Source: Occultella kanbiaonis
Lineage (GTDB): Bacteria; Actinomycetota; Actinomycetes; Actinomycetales; Beutenbergiaceae
DNA length: 64,000 nucleotides
Assembly: GCF_009708215.1 (NCBI RefSeq)
Contig: NZ_CP046175.1
Span: forward strand, 3,596,001 to 3,660,000
Direction: 5' to 3'
Positions 50,966-59,694 of the stretch are shown in pieces; the stretch's first letter is position 1, and each line of letters begins with the position of its first letter. Below the pieces are notes generated by a model. It ran no database searches. It was not told the DNA's origin and worked only from the letters and a program-made list of their open reading frames with translations. The translations under genes were made by a program, and so were the position numbers.

Positions 50966-53044
50966 TCAGCCCTGCGCGCCCTCGAGGAACGCCGAGACGA
51001 GCGGCCCGGAGGTCGCCGCGCCGTACTCGCCCACCTCGACGAACGCCGCGACGGCGAGATCACCCTGGTAGGCGATCATCCAGGCGTGCGTCTGGTCGGC
51101 ATCGCCGAACTCGGCGGTGCCGCTCTTGGCGCCGACCTCGTTGGGCAGGACCGCCAGCATGGTCGCCGTGCCGTAGGTGACGACGGCGCGCATCGCCGCG
51201 CGCAGCTGCGCCGCCTCCTCGTTCGTGAGGGGCACGATCTCGCTGTCGGTAGCGTCATCCGACGCAGCGTCGGTCGCGCCGGCATCGTCGGTGTCGCCTG
51301 CCTCCTCGCCGGCGTCGTCGGTGGTTTCGGCCTCATCGCTGGCGTCGTCGGCCGCTGCGGCGTCGTCGGTAGCCCCGTCGGCGCCCTCGGCCGGCTGGTC
51401 ACCCTCGGGCAGGTTCAGCAGGTACGGCTCCACGCGCGCACCAGCCGCCACGGAGGCAGCGACGGTCGCCATCGCCAGCGGCGATGCGAGCACCTGACCC
51501 TGACCGATCAGATCGGCAGCGTGCAGCGTGCCGGCCGCGTCGGTGGGCACCGAGCCGAGGAAGTACGGGAACCCGAGCTCGGGCGTCGCGGCCAGGCCGA
51601 GGGAAGCAGCCGCCGAGGCCAGGTCGGCGGCGCTGATCCGCTGGTACTCGGCGATCAGGGCGGTGTTGCAGGACTGTGCGATCGCCGTCTCCAGGCTGAT
51701 GTCACCGAGCGCGTCGGCCGGATAGCCCGGGTAGTTGGAGAACTCGCGGCCGTCCACGGTGACGGTCTCGGTGCAGTGCACCGTGTCGTCGAGGTTCAGC
51801 CCCGAGCGCAGCAGCGCGAGCAGGGTGACGATCTTGAAGGTCGAGCCGGGGGCATACTGGCCGACGGTCGCCGTCGAGAGTCCCTCCCCGCCGGGACCGC
51901 TGGCGGCGGCGAGGATCTCGCCGGTGGATGGCCGGATCGCCACGAGCGCGCTGGCGCCTGTGACCGGGGCGAGGATCGACTCGGCCAGGATCTGCAGGTC
52001 CGGGTCGAACGTGGTGGACAGGGCGGTGCCCTGGACGGCGTCGGCGGCGTACACCTCCGTGACGGCCTCGCCGTCGACGATCGAGATCACGGTCCCGCGG
52101 ATGCCGCGCAGCTGCTCGTCATGGTCGCGCTGCAGGCCGGACCTGCCGACCATGTCCCCCTCAACGATCACGCCGTCGGAGTCCTCGATGATCTCGGCGG
52201 TGGCCTCCCCGACCCGGCCGAGGATCGGCCCGGCGAAACCTGGCGTCGGGCCGAGCTGGCGTTCGCCGGAGAGCATGTTCACCCCGGGCAGCGCGCGTAC
52301 GGCGTCCAGGTCGATGCTGCCCGGGTTCTCCTGGGCCACGACGGCCGCCTCGAGGTAAGCCCGCGGCCCGGCTGCGAGGACCCGGTCCGCGTAGGCCTGC
52401 GGGTCGGACAGCCCGACCGCCTCGGCCAGGGCGAGCGCGGCGGGCCCCCACTCCTCGGCACCGATGAACGTCTTGTCGAGCCCGATCCGGAAGACGTTCC
52501 GGTTCGTCACGATCACGGCGTCCCCGCCGCCGAGCACCTCACCGCGGGCGGGCTGGCTGCGGGCGACGTCGTAGACGCCGGTCTCGCCGAGGTCGGCGCC
52601 GAGCAGGTCGCGCTGCCAAGTGGCGGTCCAGGTGTCGTCGGACTCGACGAGGTGGACCGACACGGGGTAGGACCAGTCGGTCTCGGTGCCGTCGATGTCC
52701 CAGGTCCAGCCGAGTGCGGCGTCGGCGGCACGGCCGGCGCCCTCGTCGTACACGCTGCTCACCCAGGACACCTCGACGGTCCGTGGGATCTCCGCGAGCG
52801 CGCCGAGCACGGCCTCGGTGTCCGCGACGGCCACGGCTCGGTCCTCGGCACTCAGCGGCGCATCGTCGTAGGTCCCGGCGGTCAGCGCCTGCGCCACGGC
52901 CAGTGCGGCGGCCTCCTGCGGTGGGAGGGCGTCGTCCCCACCGTCGGGGTCGGCGTCCGTACAGGCGGCGAGCCCGCCGGCGAGTAGGGCGAGGGTCAGC
53001 CCGATCCCGATCTTCCGGTCGAACCGCACCGAACCTGCCGCCAT
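50966..53044 (-). CDS. Penicillin-binding transpeptidase lipoprotein (class B PBP, MecA-N type)
   Basis: A 692-aa peptidoglycan transpeptidase. A lipobox (GLAAC near residue 28) anchors it outside. Then come a MecA_N/NTF2-like domain (about 45-150), a dimerisation domain and the transpeptidase with STFK (Ser near residue 401), SCN (near 459) and KSGTAEF (near 638). Unusually, ~55 residues of almost only Asp, Ala, Glu and Thr (about 547-602, repeats of TDDA / DDAS) are inserted between SxN and KSG. It resembles the mycobacterial lipoprotein PBP type. ATG 53044 has GAGGAGAG upstream. Confidence 0.93.
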   Translation of the reverse strand: MAAGSVRFDRKIGIGLTLALLAGGLAACTDADPDGGDDALPPQEAAALAVAQALTAGTYDDAPLSAEDRAVAVADTEAVLGALAEIPRTVEVSWVSSVYDEGAGRAADAALGWTWDIDGTETDWSYPVSVHLVESDDTWTATWQRDLLGADLGETGVYDVARSQPARGEVLGGGDAVIVTNRNVFRIGLDKTFIGAEEWGPAALALAEAVGLSDPQAYADRVLAAGPRAYLEAAVVAQENPGSIDLDAVRALPGVNMLSGERQLGPTPGFAGPILGRVGEATAEIIEDSDGVIVEGDMVGRSGLQRDHDEQLRGIRGTVISIVDGEAVTEVYAADAVQGTALSTTFDPDLQILAESILAPVTGASALVAIRPSTGEILAAASGPGGEGLSTATVGQYAPGSTFKIVTLLALLRSGLNLDDTVHCTETVTVDGREFSNYPGYPADALGDISLETAIAQSCNTALIAEYQRISAADLASAAASLGLAATPELGFPYFLGSVPTDAAGTLHAADLIGQGQVLASPLAMATVAASVAAGARVEPYLLNLPEGDQPAEGADGATDDAAAADDASDEAETTDDAGEEAGDTDDAGATDAASDDATDSEIVPLTNEEAAQLRAAMRAVVTYGTATMLAVLPNEVGAKSGTAEFGDADQTHAWMIAYQGDLAVAAFVEVGEYGAATSGPLVSAFLEGAQG

Positions 53045-53111
53045 GTCGCTCTCCTCGTCGTGGGCCGGCACGAGCCTAACCCGGCTCGCTGGAGGGGACG
53101 TAGGGACACGA

Positions 53112-53144
53112 CGAAGGCCCCCGCTCGGTGAGCGGGGGCCTTCG
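53112..53144. terminator. Strong terminator after tRNA-Glu
   Basis: CGAAGGCCCCCGCTC (53112-53126) and GAGCGGGGGCCTTCG (53130-53144) form a perfect 15-bp stem with a 3-base loop. It starts 6 nt after the 3' end of tRNA-Glu on the minus strand and would end the two-tRNA transcript before the PBP promoter. Confidence 0.85.
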
Positions 53145-53149
53145 GATTG

Positions 53150-53222
53150 TAGCCCCGACCGGATTCGAACCGGCGCTACCGCCGTGAGAGGGCGGCGTCC
53201 TAGGCCACTAGACGACGGGGCC
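53150..53222 (-). tRNA. tRNA-Glu (anticodon CTC)
   Basis: A 73-nt cloverleaf: acceptor GGCCCCG against CGGGGCT (first pair G-U, as in other actinobacterial tRNA-Glu), D arm starting CGTCTAGTGG, anticodon stem CCGCC/GGCGG with loop CTCTCAC giving CUC, and T arm around TTCGAAT. CCA is not encoded. The tRNA-Gln lies 53 bp upstream on the same strand, and a perfect terminator follows. Confidence 0.96.
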
Positions 53223-53275
53223 GTGCACTGGAAGATCATAGCGGAAGCTCCGAGGAGCGCCTGCCATGCCTACCG

Positions 53276-53347
53276 CTGGGGTACCAGGACTCGAACCTAG
53301 ACTAACTGGACCAGAACCAGTCGTGCTGCCAATTACACCATACCCCA
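53276..53347 (-). tRNA. tRNA-Gln (anticodon CTG)
   Basis: A 72-nt cloverleaf: acceptor TGGGGTA against TACCCCA, discriminator G, anticodon stem ACTGG/CCAGT with CTG in the loop, and T arm TTCGAGT. CCA is not encoded. Transcribed ahead of tRNA-Glu, probably in one transcript. Confidence 0.96.
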
Positions 53348-53510
53348 TGGGGGTATAACGTCCGGCCCGGATGCAGGTGAATCGCGCCCGAAACGTGAAC
53401 GTCGTACCGGCGAGGAACTCTACCCGAGCCGGGCCCGTTGACCAAAACCCGAGGCCGTGGGCGACGTCACAGGCAGGGCTCGCCTGCCCAGTTGAGCCGA
53501 TTCGGCCGGT

Positions 53511-54518
53511 TCACGACGCGGCCGCGCCGACGGCGAGCAACGCGTCGATGGTGCACGCCGTCACGCGCCGGTCCAGGAACTCCGCCACCCCGGCCACGCT
53601 GCGGGCCAGGTGCTCCCCGCGCAGCCAGGCCCGCACGTGCAGCTCGAGGATGTGGCCAAGCACACAGAGCACCATCGAGAAGTCCGCCGGTGCGTGCAGC
53701 CGGGCCGGTCCGCCCGCCGCCAGGTAGCCGTCGAGGAGACGCCGGGCCCGGCACACGTCGACGCTCCCGACGCCGTCGGTCGCGAACTCGGTCAGCACCA
53801 TCGCGAGTTCACCGGCCGGGTCGGCCGGGCCCGCGTTGTCCCAGTCGATCACGCACACGCGTCCGCCCGCGGTGGTCCGCACGTTGTCGCCCCACAGGTC
53901 GCGGTGGCAGATCCGCAGGCCCGACGGCGGCCGCACCACCTTCTCGAGGTCGCTCACCGACGCGGTCGCGGCGGCGAGGTCGACGGCGAACGGCGCTGCG
54001 CCGTCGAGCGCCGCCCGCGCGAGCTCGGCCCAGGCCCGCTCCCCCACGATCTCGGTGTACCAGGGGTCCACGGGAGCCGTGGTGGGCTCACCGACCCGGT
54101 GCAGTACCCCGAGGAGCTGCCCGACGGCGCCTGGATCGATGCCGGGATCGGCCTCGTCGAGGTCCACCCAGTCGTAGACCCGGACCTGGGTCGGCTCGAG
54201 CGCCGGCCGGCCCTCGGCCAGGTCGGTGAGCAGGTCCCCCTCGATGGTGCGGACGGCGGTCGGGGCGAACACGCCCGCGGCGATCGCAGCGTCGGCGAAC
54301 GCGGCGCTGGCGCGCATCTCGTGCTCGTCCTGACGGCGCACCGGCACCTTGACCGCGAAGTCGCCCTCGGTGGTGCTCAGGCGCCACACGGCACCCTGCA
54401 GCCCGGTCGCGGTGGGACCGGTCAGGGCTGTCACGGGACCGAGGCGGTAGCGCCGCGCGATCGTGGCCGCGTCGGACCGGCCCAGCATCAGGTCGCCGTT
54501 GCCCGGCGGGTCGCTCAC
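53511..54518 (-). CDS. Aminoglycoside-phosphotransferase-like kinase coupled to a response regulator (module 3)
   Basis: A 335-aa APH-fold kinase. Visible are the ATP Lys in FAVKVPVRR near residue 57, the hinge VYDWVDLDE, the catalytic loop ICHRDLWGDNV near residues 203-213 and VIDWDNAGPADP holding the metal-binding Asp. It overlaps the stop of the response regulator by 4 bp, an uncommon partner, so it belongs to the two-component operon. It could phosphorylate a drug, a choline- or sugar-like metabolite or a homoserine; the target is unknown. Confidence 0.85.
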   Translation of the reverse strand: MSDPPGNGDLMLGRSDAATIARRYRLGPVTALTGPTATGLQGAVWRLSTTEGDFAVKVPVRRQDEHEMRASAAFADAAIAAGVFAPTAVRTIEGDLLTDLAEGRPALEPTQVRVYDWVDLDEADPGIDPGAVGQLLGVLHRVGEPTTAPVDPWYTEIVGERAWAELARAALDGAAPFAVDLAAATASVSDLEKVVRPPSGLRICHRDLWGDNVRTTAGGRVCVIDWDNAGPADPAGELAMVLTEFATDGVGSVDVCRARRLLDGYLAAGGPARLHAPADFSMVLCVLGHILELHVRAWLRGEHLARSVAGVAEFLDRRVTACTIDALLAVGAAAS

Positions 54519-55237
54519 CGGTCGGCCTCGAGCAGGCCAAGGTCGAGCGCGCGCAGGACGGCGCGGGTCCGGTCCCGGACGCCGAGTTTCGCGAACACGC
54601 TGGACAGGTGGTTCTTCACGGTGCCGGCGGCCAGGTGTAGCGCAGTGCCGATCTCGGCGTTCGAGTACCCGGCCGCGGCGAGCCGCAGCACGTCCAGCTC
54701 CCGGGCGGTCAGAGGCTCGGGCCGCTCGATGCCCCTCACCTGCTCCTCACGTGCGGCGACGGCGCGGAACAGCCGGTCGGTCAGACCCGGCTGGAGCAGG
54801 GTGCCGCCGCCGGCGAGGGTGCCGATGGCCCCGACGAGCTGGGCCAGCGTGACGTCCTTGAGGAGGTAGCCCTTCGCGCCGGCGCGCAGGGCGCGCAGCA
54901 CGAGTTCGTCGTCGTCGAACGTGGTCAGGACCAGCACGGGGACGGCGGAGCCGCGTGCGGCGAGCGCCTCGAGGGTGGCGATGCCGTCCCGGCGGGGCAT
55001 CCGCAGGTCGAGCAGCAGCACCTCCACCTCGGTGGCCTCCAGCAGTTCCAGCGCCTCGTCGCCGTCGGCAGCCTCGCCGACCACGGTGACCTCGTCGCTG
55101 AGCGAGAGCAGGCTCAGGATGCCCTGACGGACCAGGGTCTGGTCATCGACGACGGCCACCCGGATCGGCGCACCGCCGGCCGGTGCGGCACCGTCGGAGC
55201 CGCCGCCGGAGGCGGCACCGCCGGACCGGCCGGTCAC
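54515..55237 (-). CDS. NarL/FixJ-type response regulator (module 3)
   Basis: A 240-aa regulator with a Gly/Ala-rich N-terminal tail (~25 residues), receiver (VAVVDDQTLVRQG, Asp in LLLDLRMPRRDG near residue 78, Lys in LLKDVTL) and LuxR HTH (LTARELDVLRLAAAGYSNAE, GTVKNHLSSVFAKLGV). The GTG overlaps the sensor kinase stop by 4 bp. Divergent from the module 3 exporter. Confidence 0.94.
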   Translation of the reverse strand: MTGRSGGAASGGGSDGAAPAGGAPIRVAVVDDQTLVRQGILSLLSLSDEVTVVGEAADGDEALELLEATEVEVLLLDLRMPRRDGIATLEALAARGSAVPVLVLTTFDDDELVLRALRAGAKGYLLKDVTLAQLVGAIGTLAGGGTLLQPGLTDRLFRAVAAREEQVRGIERPEPLTARELDVLRLAAAGYSNAEIGTALHLAAGTVKNHLSSVFAKLGVRDRTRAVLRALDLGLLEADR

Positions 55238-56346
55238 GACGGTCCCACCGAGAGCAGCAACCGGAAGCCACGGCCCGGTTCGGAAGCCAGCGTGAGCGTG
55301 CCACCGATCGCCTCCGCCCGTTCGGCCATCCCACGCAGCCCGTTGCCCCGTTCGATCGCGGCGGTGCCCCGGCCGTCGTCCTCGGCCCGCACGGTCAGTC
55401 CGTCGGCGTCGGAGCGCACCTCGATCCGCAGCCGGGTGGCTCGCGCGTGCCGGAGCGTGTTCGTGAGGGCCTCCTGGACGCAACGCACCGCGACCAGGGT
55501 GCGCTCCTCGTCGAGTGGGCGCACCTCCGCGACCGACAGGCTGACGGTGAGCCCTGGCACGTCGGAGACGATCATGCGCAGCGTCGGCTCGAGCCCGACC
55601 GGCGCATCCCGCAACTCCCCGACCGTCGCGCGCACGTCGGTGAGCAGCCCCTTCGCGATGCCGCGGGCCCGGGTGACGTGTTCGAGTCCATCGCCCGTCG
55701 TCCGGTGCGCGGCCACCTCGAGTTCGAGGGCAAGCGCGGTCAACTGGTGCCCGAGTACGTCGTGCAGCTCCCGGGCGATCCGGAGCCGCTCGGCGGACCT
55801 GCTGGTCGTCTCCAGCACCGCGGCCGAAGCGCGCAGTTCGGCGTGCGCGACGGCGAGCTCCTCGCGGGCTCGCGCCTCCTTGCGTGCCGACCCGATCACC
55901 AACGCCGCGAACGCCTGGAATGCGAAGTAGGTGATCGTGGTCAGGAAGACGCCCGCAACGGTCGCCCCGCTCAGCGCCGTGCCGACGCACACCGCGAGGG
56001 ACTGCGCCACCACCACCGCGGCGACCCACCGTGGTTCCAGCGCGTAGGCGGTGGTCGCGGCCGTGACCACGAGCAGCACCGAGCTCCAGCCGAGCTGAGG
56101 TTCAGCGAGCCAGACCGTCATTCCGCTGACGACCAGGATCGCGACGACCGGTCGCTCGGGCAGCAGCGCGCGGAAGAACATCTCGGTGTCCAGGGCGAAC
56201 GTGAGCGCGAACACGCCGTAGGCGACCCACCAGACGACGGCCGACTGGCCCTCGAGAGAACCCGCAACGAACGTCGTGATCCCGACCGCGAGGGTCGCGA
56301 GCAGCCCCGCGCCGGCGCTCATCCGTTCCGCCGTGCCAGGGACCAT
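55234..56346 (-). CDS. Sensor histidine kinase (module 3)
   Basis: A 370-aa membrane kinase. About six helices fill the first ~150 residues with no outside domain. The HisKA_3 box LRIARELHDVLGHQLTALAL carries the phosphorylated His, and the ATPase domain has VQEALTNTLRHARA and GNGLRGMAERAEAIGG. ATG 56346 has TAGAGT (56354-56359) 7 nt upstream, a leaderless arrangement. First gene of kinase / regulator / APH-like kinase. Confidence 0.92.
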   Translation of the reverse strand: MVPGTAERMSAGAGLLATLAVGITTFVAGSLEGQSAVVWWVAYGVFALTFALDTEMFFRALLPERPVVAILVVSGMTVWLAEPQLGWSSVLLVVTAATTAYALEPRWVAAVVVAQSLAVCVGTALSGATVAGVFLTTITYFAFQAFAALVIGSARKEARAREELAVAHAELRASAAVLETTSRSAERLRIARELHDVLGHQLTALALELEVAAHRTTGDGLEHVTRARGIAKGLLTDVRATVGELRDAPVGLEPTLRMIVSDVPGLTVSLSVAEVRPLDEERTLVAVRCVQEALTNTLRHARATRLRIEVRSDADGLTVRAEDDGRGTAAIERGNGLRGMAERAEAIGGTLTLASEPGRGFRLLLSVGPS

Positions 56347-56407
56347 GCTCCGAACTCTAGCCACGAGGCGTCCGCGCGCGATGTGCCGTTGGTCATGGGT
56401 CGGATCG

Positions 56408-56450
56408 GTGCCGTCCGGCACATCCGCCGCGGGCGCTGCCTTCCTAGCGT
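56408..56450 (+). promoter_or_regulatory. Module 3 exporter promoter with GTGCC-N4-GGCAC
   Basis: A short inverted repeat GTGCC-GTCC-GGCAC (56408-56421) lies upstream of a -10-like TAGCGT (56445-56450), before the exporter ATPase start at 56476. It may be the response-regulator site. Confidence 0.4.
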
Positions 56451-56475
56451 GGTCATCAGTCGGAAGGAGACTGAC

Positions 56476-57204
56476 ATGACCGTGCTGGAACTGCGCGACG
56501 TGCGCAAGGCCTACCCCGGGGTGGACGCCCTGGCCGGGCTCGACGTAAGCATCGCCCGAGGCGAGATCGTCGCCCTGCTGGGACCGAACGGTGCCGGCAA
56601 GACCACGACGTTCGAGCTCCTGCTCGGGTTGATCCGGCCCACGTCCGGAGTGGTGCGGGTGTTCGGGCAGGAGCCGGGCGGGCGGGTGCGGATCCGGATC
56701 GGGGCCATGCTGCAGGCCGCGGGTCTGCCGGACCAGCTGCAGGTACGCGAGCTCGTGCGGCTGATCGGACGGGGCTACCCGACCGCCGTGCGGGTGGACG
56801 AGGTGCTCGCCCGGACCTCCCTGACGAAGCGGGCCACCCGGACCGTGAAGTCGCTCTCCGGTGGCGAGCGGCAGCGCCTGCTCCTCGCGCTCGCCCTCGT
56901 CGGGACCCCAGAGCTGCTGCTGCTCGACGAGCCGACGGCGGCCATGGACGTGGCCTCCCGCCGCGCCTTCTGGGAGCAGGCCCGGGCCAGCGTGGCCGAC
57001 GGCGCCACGATCCTGTTCGCGACGCACGACCTGACCGAGGCGGCCGCCGTCGCCGACCGGGTCGTGGTGGTCGCCGGCGGCCGGGTGGTCGCCGACACCA
57101 CGCCGGACGCGCTCACCCACCACGGCGACGACGACCTCGAAGAGGTCTTCCTCGCCCTCACCAACGAGAGTTCCACCGCCGCGGACGAAGGAGACGACCG
57201 ATGA
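56476..57204 (+). CDS. ABC exporter ATP-binding protein (module 3)
   Basis: A 242-aa ATPase: Walker A GPNGAGKTT near residues 37-45, signature LSGGERQRLLLA near 132-143, Walker B LLLLDEPTAAMD near 151-162, switch His in ATHDLTEA. It ends without a long regulatory tail. ATG 56476 is preceded by GGAAGGAGA. The permease start overlaps its stop by 4 bp. Confidence 0.93.
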   Translation: MTVLELRDVRKAYPGVDALAGLDVSIARGEIVALLGPNGAGKTTTFELLLGLIRPTSGVVRVFGQEPGGRVRIRIGAMLQAAGLPDQLQVRELVRLIGRGYPTAVRVDEVLARTSLTKRATRTVKSLSGGERQRLLLALALVGTPELLLLDEPTAAMDVASRRAFWEQARASVADGATILFATHDLTEAAAVADRVVVVAGGRVVADTTPDALTHHGDDDLEEVFLALTNESSTAADEGDDR

Positions 57205-58043
57205 CCACCACCCGACCGGCCAAGCCGGGCTCCGCCGTCGGGCAGGTCCGCAACGGCGGCCCTCTCGGCCTGGTCGCCCTGGCTGCGACCACCGAGGTGA
57301 GATCGAAGCTGCGCACGCCCGAGTTCGCCATCGGCGCGGTCGCGATCCCGGTCCTTCTCTATGCCATGTTCGGGCTGCCCAACGGGTCCGTCCTGCCCGG
57401 CGGCACCCCGGTGGCGACCGCGTTCGTGGTGTCGATGATGGCGTACGGAGTGGTCTCGCTCGCGATCTTCACGTTCGGCGAGGACGTCGCCAAGGACCGC
57501 GGCCAGGGATGGCTGCGCACGCTGCGGGCAACGCCGGTGCCGGTCTGGACCTACTTGGCGGGCAAGGTGGCCAGCGCGGTCGTCCTGGCCGCGCTGATCG
57601 TGGTCGCCATCGGCGTGCTCGCCGCGACAGCGGGCGGAGTGCGGCTCGATCCAGGCACCTGGGTCGCCCTCGGCGCCCTGATGATCGCCGGTGTGCTGCT
57701 GTTCGCCCCGCTCGGGTTCGCGATCGCGTTCCTGGTGCGCCCGCGAGCCGCGGCCGTGATCGCGAACCTGATCTTCCTGCCGCTGGCGTTCGCGTCCGGG
57801 TTCTTCATGCCGCTCGGCGAGCTGCCCGCGATCCTGGGCGACATCGCCCGGTTCCTGCCCACGTTCCACTACGGCCAGCTCGCCTACGCGGTGGTGATGC
57901 CCACCGAGGACGTCGAGTTCTGGACCGGGGCCGCAACCAGCCCGGCGTGGGTGCACCTGATCTGGGTACTCGGCAGCGCCGTGGTGCTCGGGGCGGCCGC
58001 CCTGATCGCGGCCCGCCGGGAGGCGGTCACGGCCCGGGGCTGA
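57201..58043 (+). CDS. ABC-2 type exporter permease (module 3)
   Basis: A 280-aa membrane protein with six helices. VRSKLRTPEFAIGAVAIPVL, the coupling stretch KDRGQGWLRTLRATPV and FASGFFMPLGELPAILGDIA are close to the actinobacterial ABC-2 permeases that go with DesK/DesR-like systems. Membrane-lipid or drug efflux is likely; substrate unknown. Ends before a 15-bp-stem terminator. Confidence 0.92.
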   Translation: MTTTRPAKPGSAVGQVRNGGPLGLVALAATTEVRSKLRTPEFAIGAVAIPVLLYAMFGLPNGSVLPGGTPVATAFVVSMMAYGVVSLAIFTFGEDVAKDRGQGWLRTLRATPVPVWTYLAGKVASAVVLAALIVVAIGVLAATAGGVRLDPGTWVALGALMIAGVLLFAPLGFAIAFLVRPRAAAVIANLIFLPLAFASGFFMPLGELPAILGDIARFLPTFHYGQLAYAVVMPTEDVEFWTGAATSPAWVHLIWVLGSAVVLGAAALIAARREAVTARG

Positions 58044-58061
58044 CGTGATCACCGCCGATCC

Positions 58062-58097
58062 GGCTGACACCGGGCCCTTGGTGGCCCGGTGTCAGCC
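58062..58097. terminator. Bidirectional terminator after the module 3 permease
   Basis: GGCTGACACCGGGCC (58062-58076) and GGCCCGGTGTCAGCC (58083-58097) form a perfect 15-bp stem with a 6-base loop between convergent genes. Its right arm includes the stop codon of the SDR gene that ends at 58092. Confidence 0.85.
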
Positions 58098-58832
58098 GAT
58101 CTGGGCGGCCGGCCGGAGCAGGATCTCGTTGATGGCCAGATGTCGGGGCCGGGACAACGCGAAAGCGATGACCTCGGCCACCTCCTCGGGCTTGACGGTG
58201 GCGGCGTCGTAGCCCTGCTGGACAGCCTGCCTGGTGGCCTCGTGGGTGATGTGGGTGGGCAGTTCGGTGTCGACCACACCGGGCTCGATCAGCGTGACGC
58301 GGACGTCGGGCAGCAGTTCCTGCCGCAGCGACTCCGACCAGCCGTTCAGGCCCCACTTCGTGGCGGCGTAGACGCCGTTGGTGGCGCGGGCGGTGCGCCC
58401 GGCGACGGAGGAGATGTTGATCAGGTCGCCGCCGCCGTGCTTGAGCTGGTCGAGGAACACCTCGGTCGCGGTGATGGCGCCCAGCAGGTTGACCTCGACC
58501 ATGGCGCGATAGTCCTCGCGCTGGGCGGAGGAGAACGGGCCGAGGAGCATCGTGCCGGCGTTGTTGACCAGTACGTCCGCCCCGCCCAGCTCGTCGGCCA
58601 CGCGCTCGGCCGCGGCGACCAGCCCGTCCCTGTCGGTGACGTCGGCACGGATGGCGATGGCGCCGTCGCCGAGCTCCCTGGCGAGGGCCTCGATCCGGTC
58701 GACGCGGCGCGCCAGGAGCGCGACCCGGTAGCCATCGGCGTGCAACACGCCGGCGGTGGCGGCACCGATTCCGGAGGAGGCGCCGGTGATGACCGCGGTG
58801 CGTCGGGTGCTCTCGGACTGGGTCCTGCTCAT
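58092..58832 (-). CDS. Short-chain dehydrogenase/reductase
   Basis: A 246-aa classical SDR: TGASSGIGAATAG at residues 16-28, NNAGTM near residue 91, catalytic Ser in INISSVAG and YAATKWGLNGWSE (Tyr/Lys) near residues 154-166. The IEPGVVDTEL stretch is typical of the YdfG/clavulanate-dehydrogenase-like group. Start overlaps the previous SDR stop by 4 bp. Third gene of the operon CMD protein / SDR / SDR. Confidence 0.9.
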   Translation of the reverse strand: MSRTQSESTRRTAVITGASSGIGAATAGVLHADGYRVALLARRVDRIEALARELGDGAIAIRADVTDRDGLVAAAERVADELGGADVLVNNAGTMLLGPFSSAQREDYRAMVEVNLLGAITATEVFLDQLKHGGGDLINISSVAGRTARATNGVYAATKWGLNGWSESLRQELLPDVRVTLIEPGVVDTELPTHITHEATRQAVQQGYDAATVKPEEVAEVIAFALSRPRHLAINEILLRPAAQIG

Positions 58833-59668
58833 GCTTCCTCCAGGTCGTAGTCGGTGGTGGCGCTGACGTGCGCCCAGGCGTCGATCTCGTCGATGCGTTT
58901 CTCGTACTCGCTCCGGACGAGCCGGACGGCGTCGCTTCCGAGCAGGAGCCGGAACGGCACCTCGTCGCCCTCGAGGGTGGCGATGATCGCCCGCGCCGCT
59001 CGATGGGGGTCGCCGGGCTGGGTGCCGTGGGAGCGGTCGTTCTCCTTGCGACGCCTGCCGGCCGTGTCGGCGTAGTCGGCGATCACGGTGCTGGACTGGG
59101 TCAGGGATCGGCCCGCGAAGTCGGTGCGGAACGCCCCCGGCTCGACGACCAGCACCCGGATACCCAACGGTCCGACCTCGCGGTTGAGGGCGTCGGACAA
59201 TCCCTCCAGGGCGGCCTTCGTGGCGGTGTAGTAGCCCGAGGCCGGGTTCGACCGGGGCGCGCCGATCGAGGAGACGTTCACGATGGTGCCGGACCGCCTG
59301 GCGCGCATCTGCGGGAGCATCGTCTTGATCAGGTCGACGGGCCCGAAGAGGTTCGTCGCGAACAGTTCGGCCACCTCGTCCGGAGCGGCCTCCTCGACCG
59401 CGGCGCGATAGCCGTGCCCGGCATTGTTGACCAGCACGTCGACGGTCCCGAACCGCTCGGTGCCCGCAGCTACGGCGGCGACGACCTGGTCGTGGTCGGT
59501 GACGTCCAGCGGCACCGCCAGTGCACGATTGGGGAACCTGTCGACCAGCCCCTGCACGTCGTCGACGTTGCGGGCCGTGATCACGGCGTCGTGCCCGAGG
59601 TCGAGGACAGCCGCGGCCAGTGCGGCGCCGAGGCCGCTCGAAGCACCCGTGATGAACCAGGTCGTCAT
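58829..59668 (-). CDS. Short-chain dehydrogenase/reductase
   Basis: A 279-aa SDR: FITGASSGLGAALA at residues 5-18, NNAGHGY near residue 85, S in VNVSSIGA and YYTATKAALEGLSDAL near residues 148-163. The longer C terminus (RSHGTQPGDPHRAARAII) is typical of the retinol-dehydrogenase-like group. ATG 59668 begins the fingerprint directly. It follows the CMD-family gene by 26 bp. Confidence 0.9.
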   Translation of the reverse strand: MTTWFITGASSGLGAALAAAVLDLGHDAVITARNVDDVQGLVDRFPNRALAVPLDVTDHDQVVAAVAAGTERFGTVDVLVNNAGHGYRAAVEEAAPDEVAELFATNLFGPVDLIKTMLPQMRARRSGTIVNVSSIGAPRSNPASGYYTATKAALEGLSDALNREVGPLGIRVLVVEPGAFRTDFAGRSLTQSSTVIADYADTAGRRRKENDRSHGTQPGDPHRAARAIIATLEGDEVPFRLLLGSDAVRLVRSEYEKRIDEIDAWAHVSATTDYDLEEA

Positions 59669-59694
59669 GTTCGTCCCTCTCCTTCGTGTGATGC

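Noticed and set aside
51230-51410. The GTCGTCGGC-like repeats as a CRISPR or minisatellite array
   Set aside because: They are in-frame codons for Asp/Ala/Glu inside the PBP gene, with no spacers.
53348-53510. A further tRNA or small RNA upstream of tRNA-Gln
   Set aside because: No cloverleaf or stable hairpin could be drawn; it is probably only the tRNA promoter region.
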